A DNA stretch of 64,000 nt. Origin: Hyphomicrobiales bacterium. Its GTDB lineage: Bacteria > Pseudomonadota > Alphaproteobacteria > Rhizobiales > Rhizobiaceae. The notes beneath the pieces were generated by a model that was not told the DNA's origin, ran no database searches, and saw nothing but the letters and a program-made list of their open reading frames with translations. The translations under genes were made by a program, and so were the position numbers. This document shows, in pieces, positions 1 to 8,858 of the stretch; the first letter of the stretch is position 1, and each line of letters starts with the position of its first letter. Where the stretch lies: positions 1-64,000 of the forward strand of contig UCMS01000003.1 in the NCBI GenBank assembly GCA_900473805.1. The letters are read 5' to 3'.

Positions 1-269
1 TCGGCGTTTCTGGAGGCGGCGGAAGAGGAGGCGATCCCGAGATGGGCAAGCGTCGGAGCACTTTGTGCCGTGGGAGGGATTCGATTAGGGGTACCTTAGC
101 ATAGCTTATAACAATAGCAGGACGTAACCTACTTCTGTTGATAGGGCCACGGTCCAGATTCGTTCAAGAGCGCGGGTCCCGGTAGCTAAGTGAATCATGT
201 CCACCATTGTGGCGGCCGACGCTACTCGCTGGAACCAGCCATCGCCTGCAAAGTGTGACATCGATTGCC
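1..269. other. Left edge without an assignable gene
   Basis: All three forward frames are open from the window edge for only about 85 to 120 bases (for example frame 1 stops at 97-99). One may be the tail of a gene that starts outside the window, but nothing in the short peptides is recognisable. From about 120 to 269 I see no coding pattern and no clear terminator. Confidence 0.4.
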
Positions 270-791
270 TTATCGCATCACCTTCTCAAACAGAAATCCT
301 TCGTCGTCCGGCAGATCACTCGGACCCGGTCTTTGTGAATCAGGGAACTTGGCGTGGTGAAACGCGACGATCTTGAAGCCGCACTTGTTTACGTAGAAGT
401 GGATGTTCCTCTTCTCGAAATATGGCGTGTGGGTTTGCCAGGTGATCGTCTTCGGATAGCGCGTCTCAATCGCAAGCCATGCCTTGTGGCCCAGCCCTTG
501 GCCATGCTCACGGATCTTTAGGAAAAAGAGGTCCAGCGTGTTGTGATGCGTCTCGTCGTTGATGGTTACGACCACGCCACCGACCTTTTCGCCATCTGAG
601 AGAATATGCAAGGCAACAGCGCGTGGCGCATGGATGGATTGATCCAGATCTTCGTCGGAAGGGACCGGGCCATCTGGCAGAGCCCCGTACCTATCAATTA
701 CGGCGACCGCAAATGCTTCCTGGAGTTCTCTCTTGAAGTCCTGCAGATCATCCGGATGAGCGACTGCCAGGGTAACGGTTTGATTGGTCAC
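270..791 (-). CDS. GNAT-family N-acetyltransferase
   Basis: A predicted 173-residue acetyl-CoA-dependent acetyltransferase. The acetyl-CoA pyrophosphate loop reads REHGQGLG at about residues 94-101, and the following helix and beta strands fit the GNAT fold. The substrate cannot be told from sequence. The frame is open upstream to 1028, but I chose the GTG at 791 because AGGAGAG lies six bases before it and the upstream codons look non-coding. About 150 bases upstream are three tandem 11-bp repeats of the same motif that precedes the nearby RND pump operon. This suggests control by the response regulator encoded at 2088-2783. An antibiotic-modifying role would fit such co-regulation but is only a guess. 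Confidence 0.75.
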   Translation of the reverse strand: MTNQTVTLAVAHPDDLQDFKRELQEAFAVAVIDRYGALPDGPVPSDEDLDQSIHAPRAVALHILSDGEKVGGVVVTINDETHHNTLDLFFLKIREHGQGLGHKAWLAIETRYPKTITWQTHTPYFEKRNIHFYVNKCGFKIVAFHHAKFPDSQRPGPSDLPDDEGFLFEKVMR

Positions 792-937
792 GATGTCTCT
801 CCTAGAGGTTGCTGAAGCGGAGCGCGGTTCTGCGCCCTTAGCCACGCCACCGATCCTCCAAAGCACACCATCCTGCTGAGGCCTGTGACCTTGGGATGAT
901 TTCGTCAAAAGAGGAGCTAGCAGACCAGCGTTGGCGA

Positions 938-970
938 GTTGTGGAGGTCTTGTGGAGGATGTGTGGAGGC
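938..970 (-). promoter_or_regulatory. Three tandem 11-bp response-regulator boxes upstream of the acetyltransferase
   Basis: TGTGGAGG occurs at 940-947, 951-958 and 962-969, exactly 11 bases apart. Read toward the acetyltransferase these are CCTCCACA repeats. An 11-bp tandem period is typical of OmpR/PhoB-family binding. Downstream on the minus strand the sequence continues with a CGCCAA element and a CTAG-containing hexamer, matching the layout before the pump operon at 2843-2900. Confidence 0.7.
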
Positions 971-1029
971 GTGCAGTCAATGGGAAGGAGCCTCGGGATT
1001 TCGGTGGATGAGTTGCAATCAATTGCAAG

Positions 1030-2091
1030 TCAGGAGACTACCTCACCGAGATTAATCTCGAACATGGCGCCGCCAGTGCCTGACCGGGCGTAGCGGACTG
1101 TCCCACCATGAGCCTCGACGATTGCACGGACGACGGAGAGACCCAGACCATTTCCGCCCTTCTCCCGCGAGCCTGACTGTCCGCCTCTCCGGAAGGGTTC
1201 GAACGCGGACGTGGCGATGTCGGGGGCGAGACCGGGACCTTCGTCGGCGACACGCAGGATCACCTTGTTGCTTTCCACGCCAAATCTGATTTCGATGAGG
1301 CCTCGATGCGCATATCGGCGGGCATTGGTGACGAGGGCGAGGAGGGCCTGCCGGATCCGCATTGGGTCAACCTGCACCATCACATCGGAAAGGTCGAGCT
1401 TCAGCTCGAAGCCTTCTTGTTTCAGGTCCTGCTCCAGCACGGCAGCAAGTTTGTGGATCTCGTCCTTGAGCCGAACAGGCTGTAGGTGAAGATCAAGGTG
1501 ACCACTATCGGCAAGGGTTACCGTTCGCAGGTCCTCTACCAGCCTTGCCAGGGAATCCACCTGCAGGACAAGCGCCTGAAGCGACTTTTCGTCGGGCTCG
1601 AAAACGCCGTCAATCATGCCTTGCAGACGACCCTTCAGAATGGTCAAAGGTGTTCGCAATTCATGAGCGATCGTTGCATTCCAGAGCTTCATGTCCGAGG
1701 CCATGTCCTGCAGCCGCTGTGCCATGGCGTTGAAGTCTTCAACGAGAAGGGCTGTTTCCCCCAGAGAATGGTCGCCGGGGATGGCGCGGGCCGAAAGATC
1801 GCCGCCCTTGATCTGCCGGGCGCTTGTCGCCAAGGATTCCAGAGGCTCAAGAATGCGACGCGCCAATCGGATCGAAGCGATCGCCGCGACGACCAGCGCG
1901 ATAAGGATCAGAATGGCCAGAATGATGAAATCGAAACCCGTCAGCCAATTGTCCGTGTCTTCGGACCAAGGGGAGAAGTAAAAGAGGATGGTGAAGGCGA
2001 GATAGGTGCCAAAGAAGACGAGTAGACCCGCCGCCACGGTGACGGATGCCATGGCAAGCAAGATCTGACGGCTGAGCCCTCTCACGATCAT
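1030..2091 (-). CDS. AdeS/BaeS-like sensor histidine kinase
   Basis: A 353-residue membrane sensor kinase. It has two transmembrane helices (about residues 9-40 and 54-75), a HAMP linker (about 75-130), a phosphoacceptor motif IAHELRTP with His143, and a C-terminal HATPase domain with DEGPGL and GNGLGLS nucleotide-binding motifs. The stretch around the histidine, including [11 protein letters not shown], closely resembles Acinetobacter AdeS as I remember it. The ATG at 2091 overlaps the stop of the response regulator gene, so the two are translationally coupled. The short loop between the helices suggests membrane or envelope sensing rather than a large periplasmic domain. It most likely controls the divergent RND pump operon. 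Confidence 0.9.
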   Translation of the reverse strand: MIVRGLSRQILLAMASVTVAAGLLVFFGTYLAFTILFYFSPWSEDTDNWLTGFDFIILAILILIALVVAAIASIRLARRILEPLESLATSARQIKGGDLSARAIPGDHSLGETALLVEDFNAMAQRLQDMASDMKLWNATIAHELRTPLTILKGRLQGMIDGVFEPDEKSLQALVLQVDSLARLVEDLRTVTLADSGHLDLHLQPVRLKDEIHKLAAVLEQDLKQEGFELKLDLSDVMVQVDPMRIRQALLALVTNARRYAHRGLIEIRFGVESNKVILRVADEGPGLAPDIATSAFEPFRRGGQSGSREKGGNGLGLSVVRAIVEAHGGTVRYARSGTGGAMFEINLGEVVS

Positions 2092-2783
2092 GGATCGACC
2101 CCAAGGCGGTAGCCTACGCCTCTGATGCTGATCAACAAGCCTTCGCCTCCCGCCTGTTCGAGCTTCTTGCGCAACTTGCTCAGATGGCTGTCGATCGTTC
2201 GATCCAAAGCGTCCGAGCCGGGCAGGCAGGCATCAACGAGTTCGGCGCGCGAGAAGACCTTGTTGGGTGTTCGAGCGAGATGGGCAAGGAGCCTGAATTC
2301 GGTCAGTGTGAGGGGAACGGCCACCGGCCCACTCTCCTTCTCGATCTTGACCTGATAGCTATCGAGATCAATGGTCAGGCTTCCTACCCGGATTACAGCT
2401 CCCGCCTGAGCCAAACCGGCCCTACGCAGCACGGCCTTGGCCCGCGCGACGACTTCGATCGGGTTGAACGGCTTGACGATATAGTCGTCTGCGCCGATGC
2501 GCAGTCCCTGCAGCCGATCGACATCCTCATCAAGTGCCGTGATCATGATGACGGGTGTGCGGCCTCGTCTCTGGATCTCCGCGAGGAGTTCCCAGCCGTC
2601 CAGGCGCGGCATGGTGATATCAGCGAGAACGATATCGGGTTTCAAGGATCGGTGCAGATCGAGTGCGACCTGTCCGTCGCGGGCATGCACGGTGCGGAAG
2701 CCTTCGCGGGCAAAATAGGCTTCGAGGATACCGGCAATCTGCGCATCGTCCTCAGCTATCAAAACAAGTTCTGCCATGATCAT
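2088..2783 (-). CDS. OmpR-family response regulator, AdeR/BaeR-like
   Basis: A 231-residue DNA-binding response regulator. The receiver domain carries the acidic pair in IAEDD near residue 12, the phosphoacceptor Asp55 in VLADITMP, and the conserved Lys in VKPF near residue 105. A C-terminal winged helix (about 135-230) shows SRAELVDACLPG and the TIDSHLSKLRKKLE recognition helix. AAGGAG stands four bases before the ATG at 2783; the ATG two codons later is also possible. It is divergent from the RND adaptor gene. The CCTCCACA tandem repeats between them and before the acetyltransferase are its likely operators, by analogy with AdeR of Acinetobacter. Confidence 0.92.
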   Translation of the reverse strand: MIMAELVLIAEDDAQIAGILEAYFAREGFRTVHARDGQVALDLHRSLKPDIVLADITMPRLDGWELLAEIQRRGRTPVIMITALDEDVDRLQGLRIGADDYIVKPFNPIEVVARAKAVLRRAGLAQAGAVIRVGSLTIDLDSYQVKIEKESGPVAVPLTLTEFRLLAHLARTPNKVFSRAELVDACLPGSDALDRTIDSHLSKLRKKLEQAGGEGLLISIRGVGYRLGVDP

Positions 2784-2842
2784 AGCACTCCTTGCGATTT
2801 ACATGACATCGAACCGTCTCTCCGTCGAGCGGCCGTGTCCGG

Positions 2843-2900
2843 CCTCCACACGATCGCAACAAGACCTCCACAATCCGCCAATGGAAGGCTTCTAGAGCAT
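2843..2900 (+). promoter_or_regulatory. Operator and promoter of the first RND operon
   Basis: CCTCCACA occurs at 2843-2850 and 2865-2872, 22 bases apart. A degenerate copy (TCGCAACA, five of eight bases) lies midway at 2854-2861, so the array keeps an 11-bp period. CGCCAA and a TCTAGA hexamer follow at the same distances as in the acetyltransferase promoter. The array sits in the divergent gap between the response regulator and the adaptor gene and is the natural target of that regulator. Confidence 0.65.
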
Positions 2901-2939
2901 CGCCATCGACCAATTCCTCACGTGATGATGGTGACCCAG

Positions 2940-4103
2940 ATGCGAAACGTCGCGCGGTTTTGGATTTTCTGCATGTTATGTGTGCCGCTACTTCTGCTCC
3001 TTGCTTGCAGTGGTGAGCAGGATGCTCAGGCGAATGCAACGGCCAAGCCGCAGGCCGTGCGGGTCGGCGTAATGACGGTGCAGCCGCAAGCCATCACTGT
3101 CTATGACGAGTTGCCAGGACGGGTCAGTGCCTTGCGTACGGCCGAGATCCGGCCGCAAGTCAGCGGCATCATTCAAAAGAAGCTCTTCCAGGAGGGCTCT
3201 TTCGTCAGCGCCGATGCGCCGCTCTTCCAGATCGATCCGTCGCCCTTTGTGGCTGACGTCGATGCAGCATCCGCCGCGCTTGCGCGGGCAAACGCCGAAC
3301 TTGTCAACGCGAAGGTGAAGTTCGAGCGCGCTCAGCTTCTCTCGGCACAGAAGATCACCAGTGACGAGGCTTTCAACAATGCGACCGCTACACTTGCCCA
3401 GGCCAAAGCGAACGTCGCTGAGGCCACGGCCAATCTGGCACGGCGAAAGCTTGACCTCGCAAATGCGACGATCCGCAGTCCGATCAGTGGGACAATTGGT
3501 CAGTCGTTCATGACGGAAGGCGGGCTCGCTTCCTCATCCGGGAGCACGCCGCTTGCCGTGATCCAGCAGATTGATCAGGTCTATGTGGATATCCGGCAAT
3601 CCTCCATTAGCGTGGAGAGCCTGCGTGAGACAGTGACGGGTTCAAAACTTGGCGATCCTGAGAAACTGCCGGTCAAGATCAAGACGATTACGGACAAGCC
3701 CTACGCCCATACCGGCACCATCTTGTTTTCCGACATCTCGGTCGATACCGCCACGGGGAGTCTGGGGATCCGCGTCATTGTCCCTAACCCGGAAAACCAT
3801 TTGCTGCCGGGCATGTTCGTGCGTGCACTCGTGCCACGCGAAGTCTATTCCGCAGCTCTGCTCGTGCCTCAAGAGGCCGTCATCCGCGATCTCACCGGGA
3901 AGCCGCAGCTCGTCATCGTCACCGCCGATGGGACAGGCGAAAGACGCCGGGTCGAACTGGGGCCACTCATCCATCGGAACTACCTCGTGAAGCGAGGTCT
4001 TGCGGCTGGTGAAGCCGTCGTCGTCCGAGGCCAGGACAGGGTCCAGACTGATCAACTTCTGGAGACGTCACCGGTCCAAACCGTCCCCGATCCGCAGAGC
4101 TGA
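2940..4103 (+). CDS. RND efflux periplasmic adaptor lipoprotein (AcrA/AdeA-like)
   Basis: A 387-residue membrane fusion protein that links an RND pump to an outer-membrane channel. The N-terminus is a lipoprotein signal ending LLLLLAC with the lipidated Cys at residue 23. Then follow the lipoyl/barrel-sandwich half (GRVSALRTAEIRPQVSG), an alpha-helical hairpin rich in Ala and Asn, the second lipoyl half (RSPISGTIG) and a C-terminal beta barrel. The frame is open far upstream, but that part is antisense to the regulator gene, so I start at the ATG at 2940. The ATGs at 2925 and 2928 are alternatives, and no strong Shine-Dalgarno sequence marks any of them. The pump gene follows after 10 bases. 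Confidence 0.9.
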   Translation: MRNVARFWIFCMLCVPLLLLLACSGEQDAQANATAKPQAVRVGVMTVQPQAITVYDELPGRVSALRTAEIRPQVSGIIQKKLFQEGSFVSADAPLFQIDPSPFVADVDAASAALARANAELVNAKVKFERAQLLSAQKITSDEAFNNATATLAQAKANVAEATANLARRKLDLANATIRSPISGTIGQSFMTEGGLASSSGSTPLAVIQQIDQVYVDIRQSSISVESLRETVTGSKLGDPEKLPVKIKTITDKPYAHTGTILFSDISVDTATGSLGIRVIVPNPENHLLPGMFVRALVPREVYSAALLVPQEAVIRDLTGKPQLVIVTADGTGERRRVELGPLIHRNYLVKRGLAAGEAVVVRGQDRVQTDQLLETSPVQTVPDPQS

Positions 4104-4113
4104 GATACTTATC

Positions 4114-7100
4114 ATGCCGCAATTTTTCATCGAACGGCCTGTCTTCGCATGGGTCATCGCGATCATGATTGTGATCGCTGGTCTGGTTGCCATCCCGCAA
4201 TTGCCCGTTTCACGCTACCCAGCGATTGCCCCACCGAGCGTGTCGATATTTGCGAGCTATCCGGGCGCTACCCCGCAGGTCATCAACGACAGCGTCACAA
4301 GTGTCATCGAACGCGAGATCTCCGGTGCCAAGAATGTGCTGTACTTCGATTCGTCGGCGGACTCCTCGGGATCCACAACGGTCACCGTTACCTTCAAGCC
4401 GGGCACCAATCCGGAACTCGCACAAGTAGACATCCAGAACAGGTTGAAGGCCGTCGAAGCGCGGTTGCCTGAAGCAGTACGCCGGGGCGGGCTGTCGGTC
4501 GAATCGGCTTCGTCGGGCTTCCTGATGATTGTCTCTTTGAAGTCCAAAGACGGCAGTATCGACGCATTGGCACTGGACGATTATCTCGTACGCAACATTG
4601 CTCCTGAACTGAAGCGTGTATCCGGCGTCGGCCGCGTCCAATCCTTCGGGTCGGAAGCTGCCATGCGGATCTGGGTTGATCCCGCGCGTATGCTCGCGCA
4701 CTCAATTTCGATGGCCGAGGTCACGCAGGCAATTCAGTCGCAGAACCTTCAGGTTGCGCCTGGGCGGCTTGGCGATGCGCCGACTGTTCCGGGGCAGAAG
4801 GTCACTGTGCCGCTCAATGTCAGAGGTCAACTCCAGACAGTTGACGAATTCTCGGGCATCATCCTTCGCTCCAATTCGGACGGCTCTCGCCTGACATTGG
4901 GTGAGATTGCGCGTATCGAGATTGGAGCCCAGGCCTCAAGCTTCGCCATTCTCGACGGCGGCAAACCTGCCACGGCTGCCGCTATCCAGGTGACCCCCGG
5001 GGCAAATGCGGTCAGCACCTCGAATGGTGTTCGCGCGCGGCTCGCAGAGCTTTCCCTGACCATGCCGGCGGGCATCGAGTATGCGATCTCTTACGACACG
5101 GCACCTTTCGTGAAGGTCTCGATCCAGAAAGTGGCGCAGACACTGGCCGAGGCCATGGTGCTCGTCTTTCTCATCATGCTGCTTTTCCTGCAGAACATTC
5201 GCTACACGCTCATTCCGGCGATCGTGGCACCGATCGCACTGCTTGGCACCTTCGCCGTCATGCTGGCTTTAGGGTATTCCATCAATGTGCTGACGATGTT
5301 CGGCATGGTTCTTGCGATCGGGATTATCGTCGACGACGCAATCGTCGTTGTCGAAAATGTCGAGCGCCTCATGGCAAAGGAAGGGCTGTCGCCACGTGAG
5401 GCCACACGCAAAGCCATGGGTGAGATCACGGGTGCAGTGATTGGGATCACGCTTGTCCTGACGGCCGTGCTTCTTCCGATGGGGCTGGCCTCAGGCTCGG
5501 TTGGCGCGATCTACCGCCAGTTTACGGTGTCGATGGCGGTCTCAATCGCTTTCTCGGCGTTTCTGGCTCTCAGCCTCACCCCCGCTCTTTGCGCGAGCCT
5601 GTTGAAGCCGATCGACCCCGCGCATCATCAGCGGAAAGGGCTATTCGGCTGGTTCAACCGCGGTTTTGACCGCTTGACCGAGGGCTACACGGATTGGGTC
5701 AAATGTCTTGTCCAGAAGACTGGCCGGACAATGCTCGTCTATCTCGCGATTGTAGGCGCAGTCGCCTATGGCTACAGCACGCTGGCCACGGCATTCGTGC
5801 CGGAGGAAGACCAGGGTTCATTCATGACCTCCATTACGCTGCCTGCAGAGGCGACGGCCGGACGCACCCGAGACGTCGTCAATCTCTTCGAACAGCATGT
5901 CCAGACAAGGCCCGATATCGTCAACAACCTGACGATTATGGGTTTTGGTTTCTCGGGCTCGGGTACCAACACCGCCATGGCCTTCACCAGCTTGAAGGAT
6001 TGGGACAAACGCTCAGGCAGCGTCGATGACGAAGTTAACGCAGCAACCGAAGCCATGTCCGCCGCGCCGGAGGGCGAGGTCCTCAGCATGAAGCCGCCGG
6101 CCATTGATGAGCTTGGTACGACGTCCGGGTTTTCGCTCAGGCTCCAGGATCGCGCCAGTCACGGCGAAAAGGCGCTTGGAGAGGCTGCAGCCCAACTCAC
6201 GCAGCTTGCCTCTCAGAACAAACTGCTGAACGACGTGCGTGTGGACGGGCTGCCAAATGGTCCAAGCGTTACCCTTGTGGTCGATCGCCAGAAGGCGAGT
6301 GCCTTGGGTGTTGGCTATTCGACGATCAGTGACACGCTCAGTGGCTCTGTTGGTTCGACCTATGTTAACGATTTCCCGCGTGACGGTCGGCTGCAACAGG
6401 TCATAGTCCAGGCCGAGCCGAATAGCCGTATGCAGGTCGAGGATATTCTTAACCTGCATGTTCGCAGCGATAGCGGCAAGATGGTCCAGCTTTCCGAGAT
6501 CGTCACAGCAGAATGGTCGACTATTCCGCTGCAGGTGACACGGTATAATGGCTACCCATCCCTCAGTCTGTCGGGCTCTGCCGGAAAGGGTGTGTCAAGC
6601 AGCAAGGCCATGGATGAGGTCGAGCAACTGGCGCTGAAGCTTCCCAAAGGCTTTGCCATCGAATGGACGGGGCAGTCCCTGCAGGAGCGGCAATCGGGTG
6701 CCCAGGCGCCGATGCTGATGGCCTTCTCGTTCGTGATCGTCTTTCTGGTGCTGGCTGCACTTTACGAGAGCTGGACCATTCCGCTCTCCGTCATGCTGGT
6801 CGTCCCCCTCGGCATCCTCGGGGCGGTGATCGCGGTTCATCTACGCGGCCTGGAAAACGACGTCTTCTTCAAGGTTGGCCTGATCACCCTGATTGGCCTC
6901 TCTGCCAAGAATGCGGTGCTGATTGTCGAGTTCGCGCGCAAGCGCCAGCGCGACGGGCTGGGACTTGCGGACGCCGTTGTCGAGGCAGCGCGTCTGCGCC
7001 TTCGTCCTATCGTCATGACCTCCCTTGCATTCACGCTGGGCGTCGTGCCGCTGGTCATTGCTTCGGGCGCAAGTTCGGAGACCCAGAACGCAATTGGAAC

Positions 7101-7239
7101 CGGCCTGTTCGGCGGGATGATCTCTGGCACGGCGCTGGCGGTCGTTTTCGTTCCGGTATTTTATATGACGATCATGCGACCAATTCGCCCGTTAAAAGTC
7201 CAAGCTGGCTCTGCAACAACGGCTACCCTGCAGGACTGA
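4114..7239 (+). CDS. RND multidrug efflux pump, HAE1 family (AcrB/AdeB-like)
   Basis: A 1041-residue proton-driven inner-membrane transporter. It begins with the family signature FFIERPVFAWV. It keeps the proton-relay residues of transmembrane helix 4 (Asp407 and Asp408 in GIIVDDAIVVVENVE) and the helix 10 lysine (about Lys932 in GLSAKNA). Two large periplasmic porter loops separate the twelve expected helices. The start ATG follows the adaptor stop by 10 bases. No OprM/TolC-type gene follows, so the complex must borrow a channel from elsewhere. Substrates cannot be predicted, but the AdeRS-like regulators suggest a drug or envelope-stress inducible pump. Confidence 0.95.
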   Translation: MPQFFIERPVFAWVIAIMIVIAGLVAIPQLPVSRYPAIAPPSVSIFASYPGATPQVINDSVTSVIEREISGAKNVLYFDSSADSSGSTTVTVTFKPGTNPELAQVDIQNRLKAVEARLPEAVRRGGLSVESASSGFLMIVSLKSKDGSIDALALDDYLVRNIAPELKRVSGVGRVQSFGSEAAMRIWVDPARMLAHSISMAEVTQAIQSQNLQVAPGRLGDAPTVPGQKVTVPLNVRGQLQTVDEFSGIILRSNSDGSRLTLGEIARIEIGAQASSFAILDGGKPATAAAIQVTPGANAVSTSNGVRARLAELSLTMPAGIEYAISYDTAPFVKVSIQKVAQTLAEAMVLVFLIMLLFLQNIRYTLIPAIVAPIALLGTFAVMLALGYSINVLTMFGMVLAIGIIVDDAIVVVENVERLMAKEGLSPREATRKAMGEITGAVIGITLVLTAVLLPMGLASGSVGAIYRQFTVSMAVSIAFSAFLALSLTPALCASLLKPIDPAHHQRKGLFGWFNRGFDRLTEGYTDWVKCLVQKTGRTMLVYLAIVGAVAYGYSTLATAFVPEEDQGSFMTSITLPAEATAGRTRDVVNLFEQHVQTRPDIVNNLTIMGFGFSGSGTNTAMAFTSLKDWDKRSGSVDDEVNAATEAMSAAPEGEVLSMKPPAIDELGTTSGFSLRLQDRASHGEKALGEAAAQLTQLASQNKLLNDVRVDGLPNGPSVTLVVDRQKASALGVGYSTISDTLSGSVGSTYVNDFPRDGRLQQVIVQAEPNSRMQVEDILNLHVRSDSGKMVQLSEIVTAEWSTIPLQVTRYNGYPSLSLSGSAGKGVSSSKAMDEVEQLALKLPKGFAIEWTGQSLQERQSGAQAPMLMAFSFVIVFLVLAALYESWTIPLSVMLVVPLGILGAVIAVHLRGLENDVFFKVGLITLIGLSAKNAVLIVEFARKRQRDGLGLADAVVEAARLRLRPIVMTSLAFTLGVVPLVIASGASSETQNAIGTGLFGGMISGTALAVVFVPVFYMTIMRPIRPLKVQAGSATTATLQD

Positions 7240-7345
7240 TGTAGTAATCCCTACAGGCGTGTCCGCTTCTTTCGTCCACGAGACAGAAGCGGATAGTCCG
7301 CTGCCGGCCCCGTTTAGGAAGTTATTTCCGCTTTGCGCCTCCAAA

Positions 7346-7510
7346 TCGGCTGTGCTCTCTACCGTCCATTGCGGCATCGCCGAACTTGGCCGCAGCATCG
7401 CGGCCACGATCCTGACCTGGCTGGAGGAGGGCAAGCGTCCCGAGCCGGAAACGCTCACGGCGGTGGAACTCGTTATCCGCGATACCAGCGGCTTGAAGGA
7501 CATCCCATAA
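7346..7510 (+). pseudogene. Remnant of a LacI-family regulator (C-terminal tail)
   Basis: Only about 55 codons remain, reading LSTVHCGIAELGRSI and ending VELVIRDTSGLKD before TAA. This is the usual end of LacI/GalR-type effector domains. The DNA-binding domain and most of the sensor domain are missing; the sequence upstream to 7259 is open but unlike the family. The adjoining glycerate kinase remnant suggests the ancestor regulated a glycerate or tartrate pathway. It is not expected to be functional. Confidence 0.6.
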
Positions 7511-7674
7511 TCGATCGACCGGACATTTTTCTGCGACGCCTGTTCGATCGGGCGGTCGAAGTGGCCGATCCCATGCGTTCGCTGAAACATTTCCTTCCCG
7601 AAAAGCCGAAGGGGCGCTCGATCGTGATTGGCGCCGGCAAGGCGAGCGCGCGCATGGCAGAAACCGTCGAGGCT
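7511..7674 (+). pseudogene. Remnant of glycerate 2-kinase (N-terminal head)
   Basis: About 55 codons read FLRRLFDRAVEVADP, then PKGRSIVIGAGKASARMAE, which matches the start of MOFRL-type glycerate 2-kinases (TtuD/GckA). Similarity stops abruptly near 7674, so more than 350 residues of a normal protein are missing. The codon where a start is expected reads ATA (7507-7509), and an ancestral ATGA overlap with the regulator stop is possible. With the LacI tail just before it, this marks a deletion scar. Confidence 0.6.
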
Positions 7675-7732
7675 AGCCGGCTGATGGTCAGGCATCTTGC
7701 CGACGACGACGGTCTGCGCTTTGAACTGCGCT

Positions 7733-8710
7733 TCAGCTTCTCGCTCTTTCCCTGAATGTCCTCTGTTTGGCCTCTGCGCCCGTCGCGAAGGACTTAAGTT
7801 GCGCTTCGCATTGGTGCGCCTCGCTGAGCTTCTTCGCCAACCAATCGACAAAAACCCGCACCTTGTTGCTCAAGTGGCGTGTCTGTGGGTAGACGATGTA
7901 GAGGGGGACGGGATCGCGCGGCCAGTCCGGCAAGATTTCGACGAGTTCGCCGCGATCCACATAATCCCGGACGGTGAAGGCGATCGCCTGGGCGACGCCG
8001 ATGCCGGCAACGGCTGCGGCCATGTAGCTCCTGAATTCATTCACCGAGATCACATAATCCAGCCTGACTTCGACCTCTTCGTCTCCTTTGCGAAACTGCA
8101 GCGGGAAGACGCGGCCTTCATAGGCTTTCATGTAGCCGACGCCGAAGTGCCCGTTTTCGAGATCGCGCGGATGGCGGGGGATCCCCATCCGCTCGAGATA
8201 GATCGGCGAGGCATAGGTCCGCAGTTCGAGGTCTGCCACTTTCCGTGCCACAAGCGACTGGTCCGTCGGAGTGCCCGCCCGCAAGGCGCAGTCGATATTC
8301 TCAGCGACGTAGTCAACGATCCGGTCGCCAATATCGAATTCGAGCTGGATTTTCGGATAGCGCGTGTGGAAGTCGCACAGGGCCGGCATGATGATGCGAT
8401 CGGCAAAGGCACCGGACAGAGCAACTCTGACCTTGCCTGATGGCTGTGTCTGCGAGCTGGAGAGACTTCCATCAAGCTCGTCCAGCTCCGATAGGATACG
8501 CGCAGCGCGTTCGTAGTAGAGCGCGCCATCGGTCGTCACCACCACCTTGCGGGTGGTCCGGTTCAAGAGCTTGGTCGCCAGATGCGCCTCCAGAGCCTGA
8601 ACTGCAGTGGTGACGGTGGTCTTCGGCATCTTGAGCGAGTGGGCCGCCTTGGAAAAGTTGCCGGTCTCCACCACTCTCGTGAACACCCGCATGGCCGATA
8701 GCTGATCCAT
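7733..8710 (-). CDS. LysR-family transcriptional regulator
   Basis: A 325-residue regulator. The winged helix-turn-helix (about residues 1-60) reads MRVFTRVVETGNFSKAAHSL followed by a recognition helix, and a periplasmic-binding-like effector domain spans about 90-295. The start at 8710 is chosen because AAGGCG precedes it and because the open frame upstream, to 8866, overlaps the divergent gene. The gene faces away from the hydrolase-adaptor-pump operon, so it probably controls that operon and itself from the roughly 150-bp gap. The last 30 or so residues run past the usual LysR end into the pseudogene scar, so the natural C-terminus may have been altered. Confidence 0.88.
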   Translation of the reverse strand: MDQLSAMRVFTRVVETGNFSKAAHSLKMPKTTVTTAVQALEAHLATKLLNRTTRKVVVTTDGALYYERAARILSELDELDGSLSSSQTQPSGKVRVALSGAFADRIIMPALCDFHTRYPKIQLEFDIGDRIVDYVAENIDCALRAGTPTDQSLVARKVADLELRTYASPIYLERMGIPRHPRDLENGHFGVGYMKAYEGRVFPLQFRKGDEEVEVRLDYVISVNEFRSYMAAAVAGIGVAQAIAFTVRDYVDRGELVEILPDWPRDPVPLYIVYPQTRHLSNKVRVFVDWLAKKLSEAHQCEAQLKSFATGAEAKQRTFRERARS

Positions 8711-8858
8711 AAATTGCGCCTTAGCTTCAACAAGAGGGTTATTATTCAAAATATCGGAACAGAGTTCTCGGATTTGCAAGGCTTGTGCCGCTTCAATGGA
8801 TAATAATATAAAGACCCAACAAGCGGAAGCTGAATTCAGCAGATGACCACGGAATAGC

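Noticed and set aside
1190-1210. GGGTTCGAAC resembling a tRNA T-loop
   Set aside because: It lies inside the histidine kinase gene and no acceptor stem or anticodon arm can be formed around it; I found no tRNA or rRNA gene in the window.
2184-2939. 252-codon N-terminal extension of the first RND adaptor
   Set aside because: It lies antisense to the response regulator gene and would hide a clear lipoprotein signal peptide starting at 2940.
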